Part shown: positions 14,188 to 26,414 of the stretch, piece after piece
Layout: each line of letters begins with the position of its first letter
Position numbering within the stretch: position 1 is the stretch's first letter
Program-made: the position numbers and the translations under genes
The notes under the pieces: generated by a model
The model's database searches: none
What the model was told of the DNA's origin: nothing
Seen by the model: the letters and a program-made list of their open reading frames with translations, nothing else
Assembly: GCA_000729835.1 (NCBI GenBank)
Contig: JFHB01000003.1
Span: 372,001-436,000, forward strand
Source: Atkinsonella hypoxylon
Taxonomy: Eukaryota > Ascomycota > Sordariomycetes > Hypocreales > Clavicipitaceae
Direction of reading: 5' to 3'
DNA: 64,000 nucleotides

Positions 14188-16199
14188 CTGGGCTCAGTTG
14201 ATCCCACAATCTTCACGTAAGAGTTACGGATTGAATGTGGGGCCGAATGTAGATGAAGCCGTAGATGAAGCCTTCGATAGACTCTGATCTTGTGCGATGC
14301 TTGTCCACTGGTGACAGACGCATCGCGATGCGGTAGTAGACGAAGGTGCCTGCTTGTCTGCACCAAATTGCAAGTTGGGTGAGTTGACTGTGATTTGTGA
14401 CGAACCAGCTGAGACTCTGTCTGCTATGGCCATTGGCCATGCATGCACAAGGCCGGGCCGCGGGCAACCGACATAATTAGAAACTTGCCGTCCAGCATGC
14501 GCGATTAAAGGTGCCTTAGGCGAAAACACGATTCTGGCGGCAATTGGTGCTTGCAGGTGGTAGAGCAGGTGTGAGACTGGACTGGACATAAGCAGGCACG
14601 TACCAACTAACGAGGTTTGCAGTCGCAAATGAGCTGCTGCGAGAGCCGAGGGCCGATTCGCTGATAGGACCAAATTACTCACTGGGCACCAGGAAGCGGG
14701 CCCAACACTGCAATCTCTTTTATTATCTCCTTGACACAGCGCTGGCTCCAACCAGCTCCAATGAGGTGCCGACAGGCATCATGCACCAATTAAAAAAGGC
14801 CTCTGCAAGGCACTTCTATGCAGTCCTGATTTACGCCATGGATTATGTACCAGCAAGCCACTGTGCTACAAAAAGATACATTGGAAGTCTCACATGTGTA
14901 GCGGCTCTCGCCGGAGAGATTGAATGATCGTTAGTAAAGGGGTCCGAGGGCCTCTCAATCCCCCAGCTCTGGTCAACAATGAAATTATCATCAGAATCCA
15001 AGTTACGGCCTTGCTTCAATGCCTACAATGCCTACAATGCATTATAATAATTAAATTTGAGACGTTGCTGGAACCCGTTGTGGCTAATCTAATGTTGCTG
15101 GTACTGACCCGAACGCGTTATTGTAGTGGTTTAGCGTAGAATCTTTTCGAACCTTGGAAGGGTTACCGTACCATAGGTCATTCAAAGTCACGCCCCAGCC
15201 AGGGGGCTGCGGGGCTAAGAATTAGGTAACCAGGCTGGTTTGGTTGTAGCTAGCCCGGTATCAAGGAGATGCACCCCTCCAGAGCCGAGCAATTTGTGCA
15301 CTTTATGTACACCGTACTTAGTGCGCACACTGTTGTCAGCTGGAGCCTGTTCGCAGACAGCAGACTTGGCAGAAAAGAAAAGGGGGGAAGGGGAGGTGGT
15401 GGTGGGGGGGGCGTGGGTGTTAAGGAAGAAAAGGAAAGAACGAAGAGGAATAAGGATAACTATAGGAAGAAGAAAAAAGGCAAAAAGGGCGGAAAACGCG
15501 TAACGAGGAAAAGACGATGCACGTTGAATGCATACAACAAGCACGAGCCGAAATGAGCTGACAGATACGGACGTATATTACGAACAATTCATGCTATGAC
15601 GTTTCTGCTCTAACGTGGGGAACTTACCGAACGCATCTGTGCAATACTTCGTATACATCCGTACTGCGCGCCGATACTAGAAATTGGTGACGTAAAAAAT
15701 CACTGGCAGCTATGACACCCACGAGATTGTCCAGCCTTAGCATGCAGTCCTTCTGGAGCACCTTGAATATAAACGGCGCAAATCAGAGCTGACAGCAACT
15801 GCGGCAATTGGCATCAACTGGTTGACTTCCTGCACCCATCGTATTAATAATCTGGTTCTGACGTCTTCCGAGTCAAGCCCATTGCGCCACGCAGCCATAA
15901 CCGCCGTCCTGCTCTGCTCTGGCCTGTCGGTAGAGGCGCATGCCAAATCGAGATGAAAGAATGCGAGGCGCACGAGGCTATGTCCTCTGTCCTATCATCC
16001 TAGGACGGTCAACTTTGCCCGCACAGCATCTAATAATACGCGTAACTGCATCTGTCTATCGCACTGGGTCCTCCAGCACGTGGGAATTGAGGGCCGTGGT
16101 TTGGCAGAGATTGCGATGGCCCCCTGGCCTCCCCTCCCGTTGAGGAAACCGTTTCTGCCTGCCAATTGTTTCGTTTTGTCTACAATCGACAGGCCACAG

Positions 16200-16232
16200 G
16201 CGACCAGGCGACCAGGCGACCAGGCGACCAGG
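16200..16232. repeat. 9-bp tandem repeat (GACCAGGCG)n
   Basis: About four copies of GACCAGGCG, the last diverging. Confidence 0.8.
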
Positions 16233-16448
16233 CGGCCACGCCAGCCACGCAGCTGGATCCGTGCTGGGTGCGCGACACCATCCATGTGCATTGTATCAAA
16301 TGCACAGTACGAGCAGTCGCTTTGAAGGCACATGCGGTGAGTGAGCAGGGGCTTCTCCGCAGGATGCTGTCCTGGCCGGGTTGGAGATGAATATGGCCTC
16401 TGCTGCTGCTGCCGTCCGTCCTGATGGTCGTATGTATTGTTAGGATGC

Positions 16449-16450
16449 AA

Positions 16451-16495
<45 letters not shown>

Positions 16496-16496
16496 C
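16449..16496. repeat. Compound microsatellite (TA)n(TATG)n
   Basis: About eleven TA units run directly into about seven TATG/GTAT units. Confidence 0.9.
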
Positions 16497-16700
16497 TCAA
16501 GTCAACCTACGTGGGTAGCTACTCTGTTCCTTAGGTACATAGCATACATCGCAACAGCGCCGACAATTTGCGTCAAGGCTACATGTAGGTATATTGCATA
16601 CACGCACAATAATATTGTATCGTTGTACTCGTATTCGGCAGGCTGGGGTGAGCCTAACGAGCACACGCCCAAGCGCCAGACGTTCACCATCTTCCCAAAA

Positions 16701-19700
16701 TGAGGCAGGCAGACATAATAGCCGGACTTTCATATCGGAGTAGTCCTCCGCAATCTTTTCGCAGCCCTTCGGCCCCAGTCCAGAACGTCGTCTATCAGAA
16801 TAAGCAGCACTTGAAAAGCCCGAGTCCTTGTCACTCCAACGGGACTGTCTTTACCGGGACAGACTAGGTCCCTCTTCTTGAACCTGGCCCATCCCTGTCC
16901 AACTTTCTACATCCCAAGCTGCGGACGACAGTAGTCTTTCTTCTCTTTTGCTTCTCTCCAACCTCCGCGCGACCAGACTTGAAGTTGCGAACAAGGCTGT
17001 CGAATTCACGCCGTGATATTGACCGATGTTATTAGGTCAAGACTCAATCAACACTGTGTCCACGCGCTCCTGGTCACCACCCTCAAAATCACCTGGACGA
17101 CAAATTCTTTTCGTCTCCGTTTGGACGGCCAGATTCGCCCAGGCAAGCGATAAAAACGTCATCAGTTAGTATCATCAATCTTTTCTGCCTCCGCTGCTAC
17201 TTCTCGTTGGGATCGTATGACTTTTGAACTACCTCGTTTCGCCTTCATATCGCCGAGCTCGGAGCTTCTCTCAACTTTGACACTTCAGCCATCAGCGACC
17301 TTGCCCTCGCGACAAGCATCACACCTCCAACGGAATACTTTCCCGTCCCATTTCATACAGCACCGGTTCGCGTACGATTAAAGTACCACTTATTGCTTGA
17401 ATCGAGTCGAGAATTCAGCGGCTTTCTGTGCGCCAGCCTCTTAAGCTTGCTTCGCGACAAATACAGCTTGGCCATCGAGTATTCAGTGATACGGTCACGT
17501 TGAGCGACCTACATTGGTTCTCGTCGAGCTGCCGTTGATCAAATCCATTCACGACGTGCACGGCATCTACTCATCGGCGCCTTTTCTGGAGCCTTTTTTT
17601 TTTTTTGGCTACGACTACGTCGCGGCGTCGCGGGTCGTTTCTGTGCCCCCACTACTGAAAAACGGTCGTGGTTCTTTCAGGTACGGGTGTGCTCTTCTTG
17701 GGCTGCAGGGCTTGCCTCGCTCTTTCCTCCCAGACAAGGGTTTAGTGCTAACCCCGGCCGCTGACACCACTAACAGTCTACGGATCCACTTCGCGACCGA
17801 GTACTCAGGAGGGAAATCAGACGAGCTCAATCGACTAGAGACCAACAGTCTGTGCCTTGAAACAATTGACATAGGTAAGACCGAGATTTCCCACATTTTA
17901 TTCAGTTCCGGGACGTTGTTGCCGTCGGCCTCAGCCAGTCGCGCTCAATTGCCGCTCTCTGCTGTCTGCCGCCAACCCATTCCACGGGGCTTATGAATGA
18001 ACCCCCAAGCTGCGGTTGTGGAGTGCATGGTTTTGGGGACATTGGCCGGCGTCCAGGGAAAGAGACCACACAACGTTTGGACAGGCCATTACATTATTCT
18101 TTCAGAGCCCCCACTGCCCCCTTGCACCAGTTGAGCTCTCACCCCGGCCCCGCCGTCTGCCCGCCGATCACTGATGCCTTTGGGCTCCTGCCGATTTGTC
18201 GGAGTAGCTACCTACCTGGGTACGCGGCTGTCGCTGGGACGCTGTGGGCCTGCATATCAGCCATGAGCTTTTCTGCAGAGGACTTGACCAAAACCTGACA
18301 TTGCAGCGAGCGTCCTCGCTTGCGTGGTGTCCCTGACTACGTACTGGTCTTGTACGGAAGTACACACAGACAGATCGGATTGTCTTGGGCGGTGTGCTGC
18401 CCAGCGCCCACCTTCTGCACCTGGCCACTCTACAACGTTCAAGCCCACCGGCTTAGCGCCATCCCAGTCTTGTCATTGTTGAATGGTCCACGAGCCTATG
18501 GAGTAAGACTGACTGACAGCTTTGGGGTAGAGTACGGAGTATCATCAAAATCATCAAAGGACTCACAGCCTGCCGTTGACGGGTGGCTGCCTTTCTGTCC
18601 CTGGCCATCTCAGTAGTAAGATCATTTGTCAAATATTTTACATTTACTCGGTCACAAGCCCTGCCAGGTATGCATTTCTCTTACTGTTGTGCCGAAGTAG
18701 CACCCACCCATCCAAGGGCGACGTGCATGAACCAACAGGTGCGTTGCTTTGGCACCGTCAAGCGTGCGCCCAGGTCGTCCATCGTTGGAAAGTCGCGCTC
18801 CTGGATCTATCTGTGCGCTGTGAATCTCCTTCATTCTCTCTGCTCACCCAACCCAGAATTTTCCATCACTGGCTAACCTGTGAACAGAGCCCGGCGCATG
18901 CGTGTTTTGGTAGCTTATCCCAGAACCTAGCCACGGAAAAGAAAAGGCATACGCGCTGGCGCACGTGGAGGTGGCACCGAACAGATAGAACCCTGTCTAT
19001 TCGACTGCAGGTAGCTCCTTCCGGCTTTGGGTCATCAACAACAGCGAAAGGTACGTTCCATACGCTGCATCACCTTACGGAACTGCAATGAGCGAACTTT
19101 ATTCCGCTTTGAACAAATCAAGGTTTCATCGCGAACCTTCATTTTCTTTTCCCATATCGCCTTGATGATATCTTGCCGTTGAGGGTCAATGCTTAAAGCT
19201 GCAACAATCAGAAAGTGAAACTCCAGATTTCTGTCCAATCACCCCTAGAAAGCAATCAGTAGATCATCTAGGAGGGCAGGGGACAACCGAGTTATATTTT
19301 CGATGAGCTCGTGTTGAGCTGCTGCACCCTCTTTCCGTTTCCCCATACACTTGCTAATTATCGTACACCAGGAGTAAAGTCCGTCGCCTATTCCTAGGTT
19401 TCTAAAGTCTAGTCTGAACAAGATATTGGTTTCAGCTGGGAGAAAAAAAAATCCAATACCGTACGTTGGCTGACAATTCGCTGTACATATCGGAGGTACG
19501 TAACTGTTAAAGAATGTCCGGTCTAGTGACCATAACGTTGGTTGAAGTAGCCGAACTATGCCGAGCAAGGCGATGTTGGTTTGCAAAAGACAGTATCGCT
19601 GCGATTGACTGTATTGACTTGTTTTATTGACGGGCTGCTTTGCAGCGTTGATATAACAGCTCAATATGATTCATTAGCAAGCTAACAATATGCCATTTGA

Positions 19701-22700
19701 TTAGACTCTGAATTGGCCGACCACCGTCTCTATGACAGTCACTATGGCCTCACATCCGCAAGTACGCGGCCATTTCAAGGAGGAGCCAGTGTCTGATCCC
19801 GTAAGTTGTACAGTTTTTATGTCCTGCATCACACTTCTTGTATTTTCATGGTCAAGCAGCCATGCACAGGAGCACTTTTTCTTTTTAAGGCGAACATCGT
19901 GTATATGACTATTCACTACGGAAAGTCCTCCAGCAGTGACAAATTACACGAAAGATATGTGTCAAGGCGGCCGTCGAGTGATGGGCTTTGAACGAGCTCC
20001 TGCCAATACGGCCGGCCAATAGAGGATTGCAGCCGTTATAATTAAAGGGATTGACAAGTGTTCGCTGGAATCAACCAACTTTGGTCGGGCAAGCCTGAGC
20101 AGCCATGAATGGACTCCACAGTGGGTTCGACAGGACCATCTCCTGTTTCACGACTGACTTCGGTGGACGCCTCGAGCAAGGGCAGGGGTGGACGGACTGT
20201 GAGAGTATTGCACCAGTTCTGTCGCGCAAGACAGCCCAGGCTGAGGAAGGCTGATGATGCACTGCACAACTTTGTCCGTCAGCTGCGATATTACGACCTC
20301 GTCGGCGGTGTCGTCGAGCGAATCAGCCATGCGGCCACTGTCGCGGTACAGCCGTACACCCGCATAGGCTCATAGGAAGTCTCTGCTGGGCGCAATTTGT
20401 TGTCTCGCTGCCCCCTCGCCGCCCCCAACACTGCCTCTGTTGGTTATTCTTGCTGTCCTTGCGCGGATGAATATGCGATGAAGAGCATCGGCAATTTAGC
20501 GAAGAGGCTTGACCCAGGAAGTGTAGCAGTTGCCAAAGGAAGAGTAGGCTGAATGGAAGTTTCCATCATCCTCCAGCTTATCACATCCTGCGCTGTAACG
20601 GGCTTCCGTCTTTCACCAGCCAGTCGACCAATGTCGAAGCTGATTGCTTGCTACGCACACAATCGAGCTTGTATTATTTCATTTCTTTGTCTTGAAGCTT
20701 GAGTAAGTAATAAGGCGCGGTGGATATGGCCAGAGCTAGTGGAGACTGGCGACTGCTGGCCAGTCGCACGTCACCCTTTTTGCCCAGTGGGGGGGGGGCC
20801 TCTTCTACCTCTTCTATGGGCGGTGGCTGTCGCGCCGCTCGAAGTGTCCCACTACATTTCTGTCTGTCTGCTTGCTTGCCCTGCCATTACGGAGAGGAGC
20901 GAATTGGCGAAGTCTCAGTTTAAAAACAGAGCTTGCTGGAGCCAGATGAAAGATCATACAATTTGCGCATCCAAAGCGGGACGGACGAGGTTGATGATCA
21001 AGATCGATGCGCTCTCTGCGTGCAGCCACGTTCTGTCAGACGCAGTTCGACAAACATGCAAACAAACAACAAGCGCAGAAAAAGGCGAGGAAAGAGGACC
21101 GGTATTATTCGGCCGACGATAGCAGAAAGCTTGGACACGAAAACGCCACCAACGGACAAAGACTCAAAGACTGGGCATCGTCTCCTCAACAGGAAGTTCC
21201 ACACCACGTCTGGACGAGCACATGGCTGCCCCCGGTGTACTGGAACCGACGTGAGCGCATGCACAGGCTTCCCTTGGTGCCCTTGGCCCTGGTCATTTTG
21301 TCGATGAAAATCGACATGAGCCAGGGCCGAGGTGCGAGCAAGGTGGTTGTGTGTGGTGCTTTCTGGACAAGGGGCGGCAACGGTGCATGGCTCACTGGGA
21401 TCCATGGGAACGGCTTGGTCCTCCATGTCCATGTCCTCCATCTCAGATGCCTTAGGGCCATGGGCAACGGCGACGAAAGCTTGCCAGGCGCCCACCACCA
21501 CCCACACGCGTTCAACGGTTAACGGTCAACGGCCGACGGGCTATCAGCCATCAGCCATCAGCCATCAGTCATCAGCCGTCTACCATCAACCTCATTCATC
21601 AGCGTGGACTGCAAAAGCAGCTCGTCTGTGTCGATTCATTTGTCTGCCCGCCCGTCCGCCCGCAAGAGTCGCTAGTGGTGCTCTCACGCACACCGCTCAC
21701 AACGCAGCACGACTCGCGGCGTCGGGGTGGCAGCTAATAGCATGAAGCAGCACGAGAGATTGAGAGCGCCACCAAGCAGAGCACGATGCAAGACCAACCT
21801 GACCAGACACTGTCGAGATCCATTCTGGGCCACCTCGAACCAGTCACGGTCAGTCAAAGGCAGTCCCGGCTGAGCCCTGGCCCGCTCTTTAGCTTGGCTC
21901 TTGCATGCCCCATTGGGCAGCTCGTCCAGAGGATGACGCTCCTTGTCTCCTCTGCTGTGCTGGTGGACTCCTGGACTGCTTGGTGGTTGGCTGTCTAATC
22001 AAAAAAGCCACCACCCCTGTCACGCTTCTTCCATGCGCTGGCCCCTCCCCGGCCTCTTCTCTTATCCCGCCACCCCACTCAAGCGCTAGGTCGCACACCC
22101 CGACGGTTGTCGATACGCCCCTACCCCTTCACCTCCTACCCCTGCCTGCCCGCCTGCCCGCCTGCCAGCGTCCCGGCTACTCCAAGTCAAAAAAAGGCAC
22201 ATGGAAGCCCTATCTCTTCATCTCGGAGCAGCTGTTTGAACTCTTGGCTTTCTCACCTTCTTTTTCTTGTTTGACTGGCCGAGAAAGAGGCATACGACAC
22301 TGACGTACGGAGTACATGCCGAGTGAGCCTCTGAGGACCTGTTTCCCACTCTTTCTCACTTGGGCCACCCTTCCTTGTCTTTTCATCAACCTCCTGAAAG
22401 CCCAATCCATCATTGATTTGCTTGGCAACTTTATATTTCTGGCACAACAGTCTCCTTTCTCGTGAGTCCAAAAGTTTTTGCGCGCCTTTGGGACGCAACT
22501 TCAAGAGACTGGTGAGCTTGCTCAGAATAACGCCTTGTACATGGTCAGCCCATTTCAACAACCCGCCTTCATTCCTTCGCCGCTGCTTTCTGCTCTCAAT
22601 GCTTTTTCTGCCTCTTCGTCTCCCTCTCTTAGCGTCTTTCCAATAGTACTTGCAAAGGCCCGAGACTCTTTGCTCCCTGCTGCTTTCCCTCCACCCTCCC

Positions 22701-23021
22701 ACTGCCTTGGGAAGAAGCGGTTCGTCCACTCGCCCACGGCGCCCCTTGTCCCCAAGATATTAGAACCTTCGCTCCAAGCAAGCGTAAACAGCGCAGGGTT
22801 ACCTCGTCAGCGTAGTTGCGCCGGGTCTAGCACGCCTCACCCGTGCTATCCCAGTCCTCACCAGGGGACGACGGCCCACTCCACCACTGCTCCCCAGACC
22901 ATGACACCAGACTGGGCCAGGGGGGAATAAAACACCAACGCGTTCCTAACTTCACGTCGATTTCTCTATCGTTTTGTTGAAGCACCTTATTGTCCATGTC
23001 TTACTGATGCCTCTTGCCTCT
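16701..23021. other. Non-coding stretch upstream of the DUF8032 gene
   Basis: No intact gene is supported. From about 16860 to 17500 the plus strand is rich in CTTC/TCTC words, like fungal promoters and leaders, and a second pyrimidine-rich stretch lies at 22340-22730. Short tandem repeats of CATCAGC (about 21540-21580) and CCCGCCTG (about 22140-22165) are present. Part of this could be a long spliced leader of the gene starting at 23022, since a good intron acceptor (ttactgat...tatgcag) ends at 23026. Transcript data would be needed to say. Confidence 0.4.
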
Positions 23022-26000
23022 ATGCAGCATCACCCCCACCATCAGCAACAGGGCCCGCCTCCTTCCCAGCAACACCATCTTCATTCACGACCATCAAGCA
23101 TTGTACATCAACAGCATCATCACCAGGCCCATCAGCAGCACCATCAGCAGCACCATCAGCAGCAGCAGCACCAGCAACACCAGCAACAACAACAGCATCA
23201 CTCGCTGCCTCCGCCACCTCAACACCAGCAAAGCGCATACTCTTCTACTCATTCGCTGCCGCAAGCCTACCAAACCGGCAACCAGGCGGGTGGTACTCAA
23301 GACAATTTGGGTTACTATAGCCATCCTAGTCCGTATAGCACGCCAGGTGCTAACAGCGGATACACATCCGCAGGTAGGTCTTTTTTGTTCCCAACTTCAT
23401 TGTACATCTGACTCTTGGTGCATCTGGTTGCTGGTATAACGAAGGGAATGGCATAGAGGCTAACATGGTCAACTTTACTTTTTGAACGATGCAGATACTC
23501 CCGACATGATGGCCGCCGCGCAAATGCCTCGTCCTCCTTACCCTCCCATGTCGTATCACACACCACAATCCAATTCGCCTGCCTCGGTGGCCTCCCCGTC
23601 CCAACATGATCAGCATAGGAGCTTATATGGCCAGCCGCCGTCTCAGCATCTTCAGCAATCTATGTATTACCAACCACAATCGCATTACCAACCCATGCCT
23701 CACCATCCCACCGCTTCTCCTTACGCTCAGCATGCTCATCACCCGCAACAATCGATGACCTCTCAGCCCAACATGATGATGTCGCATACTGCGCCTCAAA
23801 ACCAAATGGCCCAGCACGCGGCCCAACATGCTCAAGCCGGCATGTCGGGCAGCCCCCGACCCAAAATCGAACCTCAAGTTCCGGTTCAGCTTCAGAAACC
23901 AGCCCAGACGTCTCCTATGCCCCAGAACCAGCAGCACCAACCGGGTGCGCCTCAGCTGCAGAGCCCAGGTAACACAGCGCCCGGTGTGAACCCAAACGCT
24001 GCACCAGGTCCAATTCCCGCGACCACCCCACTAGTGGTGAGACAGGATGGCAATGGTGTCCAGTGGATTGCATTCGAGTACTCTCGAGACCGTGTCAAGA
24101 TGGAGTATACCATTCGATGCGATGTTGAGTCTGTCTCTACCGATGACTTGTCTCCCGAGTTTAAACAGGAGAACTGCGTGTATCCTCGAGCGTGTTGCCC
24201 GAAAGACCAATATCGTGGCAACCGATTGATGTACGAGACGGACTGCAACCGCGTGGGCTGGGCCTTGGCACAATTGAATCCACCGTTGCGTGGCAAGAGA
24301 GGGCTGATTCAACGAGCCGTTGATAGCTGGAGAAATAGCAACCAGGATCCCCGTCTTCGAAGCCGACGAGTCCGCCGAATGGCGAAAATGAATAATCGCA
24401 AGCAAGTTCAAGGAACACCCACGCCGCATCCAGGAGCTCCACACTTGCCAGGCCCCAGCGGTCCATCAGGAACTTCAGCAGCTCCTGCACCTATGCATGG
24501 GGCGCCGCCGATGGGAAAGCCTGGGATGGGTAACATGGGCCAGCCTATGCACCATCATCCCGGGGCTCATGATGGAGGCGCTCCCGGAGGAGGAGATGAA
24601 GTCGGTATGTTCCATCATCAAATGTGACGTTAGATCGTCGCATTTGCCCTGCCTTTGATTGTTTTGCCTGAGCAGCATAATTACACTGCACGGGTTTGCC
24701 CCGGCCTACTGTCGTGTTGATTTGCTTATGATACCAAATTTTCCTACACGCACCTTGGTTGATATTCCGAAATCAAAAAGTTACTTGACGCTGTCGATAA
24801 CTATGTAAGCCCTCGCAGGCGGATTTCTTCGATCTCACTATGTATTGTGTTCTCTTGCTTTCTTCCGGTCTTATCTGCTGCTTGGTTGGGAACGGATGTT
24901 GTACTATTTGCAAAACTTATTTCTTTTCCATTGTCTTGTCCTGGTTTTTGTGTCGGCTCATTTTTTTTTTTTTTTTGCTCATTTCCTTTTCCTAACTTTT
25001 TTCCGACATATATGTGTGGCATGACGGTTCATGGTGTCGGCCGAAGTTATCACTTGACCTGAAGTACTTCGAGTGTGTGGCAGGTAGTAAAATCTATCCT
25101 AGCCCGTGGAAGTCCTCTGCAAGACCGATATCACTGCAAAATTATCCTGTACATTACCATAAAAGTCGCATAAAGTGCGCTGCTGCCAAATCTCTTGCAT
25201 TGCTGCTGCTTCTTTTATGCGACTCTTGATTAGACGAGCTCAATTTGCGCCTAATTTGGCTATAAAAAGTTACCTTTACAGGCAGTCAAGATTCCCTTAC
25301 CAAAATTCGTTGTTCATGAGACAAGAAAGAAGAAGACGCGAGATGAAAAAAGAGAGACAAGGCAAAAAGACACGTTCTGTTATTGTTTCGTCGATGTCAA
25401 GTCGCTTACCGCTGCCTGCACCCCTTGCTTTTCTAAATCAAGACATTATCCCACCTTACTCAATCGAAGCAGTGAGTTCTCAGCTGACAAATTCTATGAG
25501 GCCATGACAATGCTTACGAAGGTCAACACCATCACCATCAAAGTACAACGGCTCATGGTCCTCATGGTGAAGGTGACGACGTGAGACCTGCACATGTCTT
25601 CACTGGCTACGTTGGCCAAAACTACCCTGCCAATACTCAAGGCGGCCCATTGTCGCACATGGCACCTAGGGCTAGTGGAAGTGCAATTGCCGCACGGAAG
25701 CATAATCGACGTATCGCTGATGAACCGGAGGGCCTTTTCCCCAACATTCCCGAAGCCAAGAAACGAAAGTTCATACTCGTAGATGACAACATGCGGGGCT
25801 CTAGGCTTCGAGTTCGAGTTACCCTTGACGGTGTCGACACCAACGAGATCCCCGACAGCTTCCGAAAAGGCGCTAGCGTTTTCCCGCGAAGTTATTTTCC
25901 TCGAGAAATGCAAAGTCCCCCCCCTAGCGCCACTGGATCTCAATTTTTCTCGGATGACCTTTCTGATGACGGCATTCAGGAGACGGAGGGCCGGGATCCG

Positions 26001-26414
26001 GGCCGTCGCGCAATGGCTCGATCCACTAGTCAAGCAGTGAAGGTAACCATGGGGAATGGAGAAATTACCGAAGTCGTGGTGCCTAGGATGAGGAAGAGTT
26101 CTCGCGGAAAGGAGGTGAAACTGAACGATTTGGCTTATCGGATGGCGTGGCTGCAAAGCCGTGTCTTTGCTGGCAGGACAGTGTTCCTTCAGCGCGCATG
26201 TAAGCATCATTCCGAACGCATATCGAACATATTACCAAGGATACGCGACTAACATGAAAATTCGCTAGTGGACACTTATCGCAATAAAACGAAAGCGGCC
26301 ATTGAAGGTACCATGCAAGACGTTGTCACTCTTGCGCCGCATTATGAAACTCGAGTCGGAAAGCGGAAATGGAACGAGAGAAGACGACATGTAGAAGCAA
26401 CAAATGACGAATGA
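23022..26414 (+). CDS. Gln/His-rich regulator with two DUF8032-like modules (MedA/Acr1/Ren1-type candidate)
   Basis: Exons 23022-23373, 23495-24604, 25501-26199 and 26269-26414 join in phase to about 768 residues. The first 300 residues are Q, H and P rich with long QH tracts. A first module lies at about 308-420 (key words CVYPRACCP and GLIQRAVDSWRN) and a second at about 575-760 (SVFPRSYFP and VFLQRALDTYRN). The two align with each other, so the domain is present twice. The composition and module suggest a nuclear regulator. I recall the family as DUF8032 and suspect the MedA/Acr1/Ren1 group of conidiation regulators, but that link is from memory. Introns 1 (121 bp) and 3 (69 bp, branch GACTAAC) are ordinary. 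Intron 2 is about 896 bp. Its acceptor is either after 25500 or after 25521, both in phase; reading through the donor gives a stop at 24625-24627. The start could be 23007, 23022 or an upstream exon, because 23022 overlaps a possible acceptor. Confidence 0.8.
24605..25500 (+). other. Unusually long intron of the DUF8032 gene
   Basis: The donor is GTATGT at 24605. The acceptor is unclear: ATGAG ending at 25500 or CGAAG ending at 25521, with a CTGAC branch-like word at 25483. Both acceptors leave the same phase. The segment is T-rich, has a T run near 24960-24976, and contains no reading frame resembling the flanking exons. An in-frame stop occurs seven codons after the donor codon, so a retained intron would give a shorter protein holding only the first module. 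Confidence 0.55.

Larger units (their letters stand above)
12901..16700. other. Gene-free stretch, part 3
   Basis: No supportable gene. Holds an AGGAGC hexamer array (14137-14187), a GACCAGGCG array (about 16200-16232) and a TA/TATG compound microsatellite (about 16449-16496). Open frames that cross these arrays are artefacts of the repeats. Confidence 0.55.

Noticed and set aside
17514..17996. A 160-codon plus-strand frame that could be a gene
   Set aside because: No ATG start in good context, no recognisable domain, and it lies in a CT-rich leader-like region with open frames on the other strand.
19035..19664. Minus-strand frames that together might be a gene relic (words such as LSPALLDDLLIAF and SIDPQRQDIIKAIWEK)
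   Set aside because: The words look faintly protein-like but no family could be named, the start is not ATG, and the pieces are in different frames. It is not supported as a pseudogene.
23094..23324. Minus-strand leucine/valine-rich frames opposite the DUF8032 gene
   Set aside because: They are shadows of the CAG/CAT-rich coding repeat on the plus strand.
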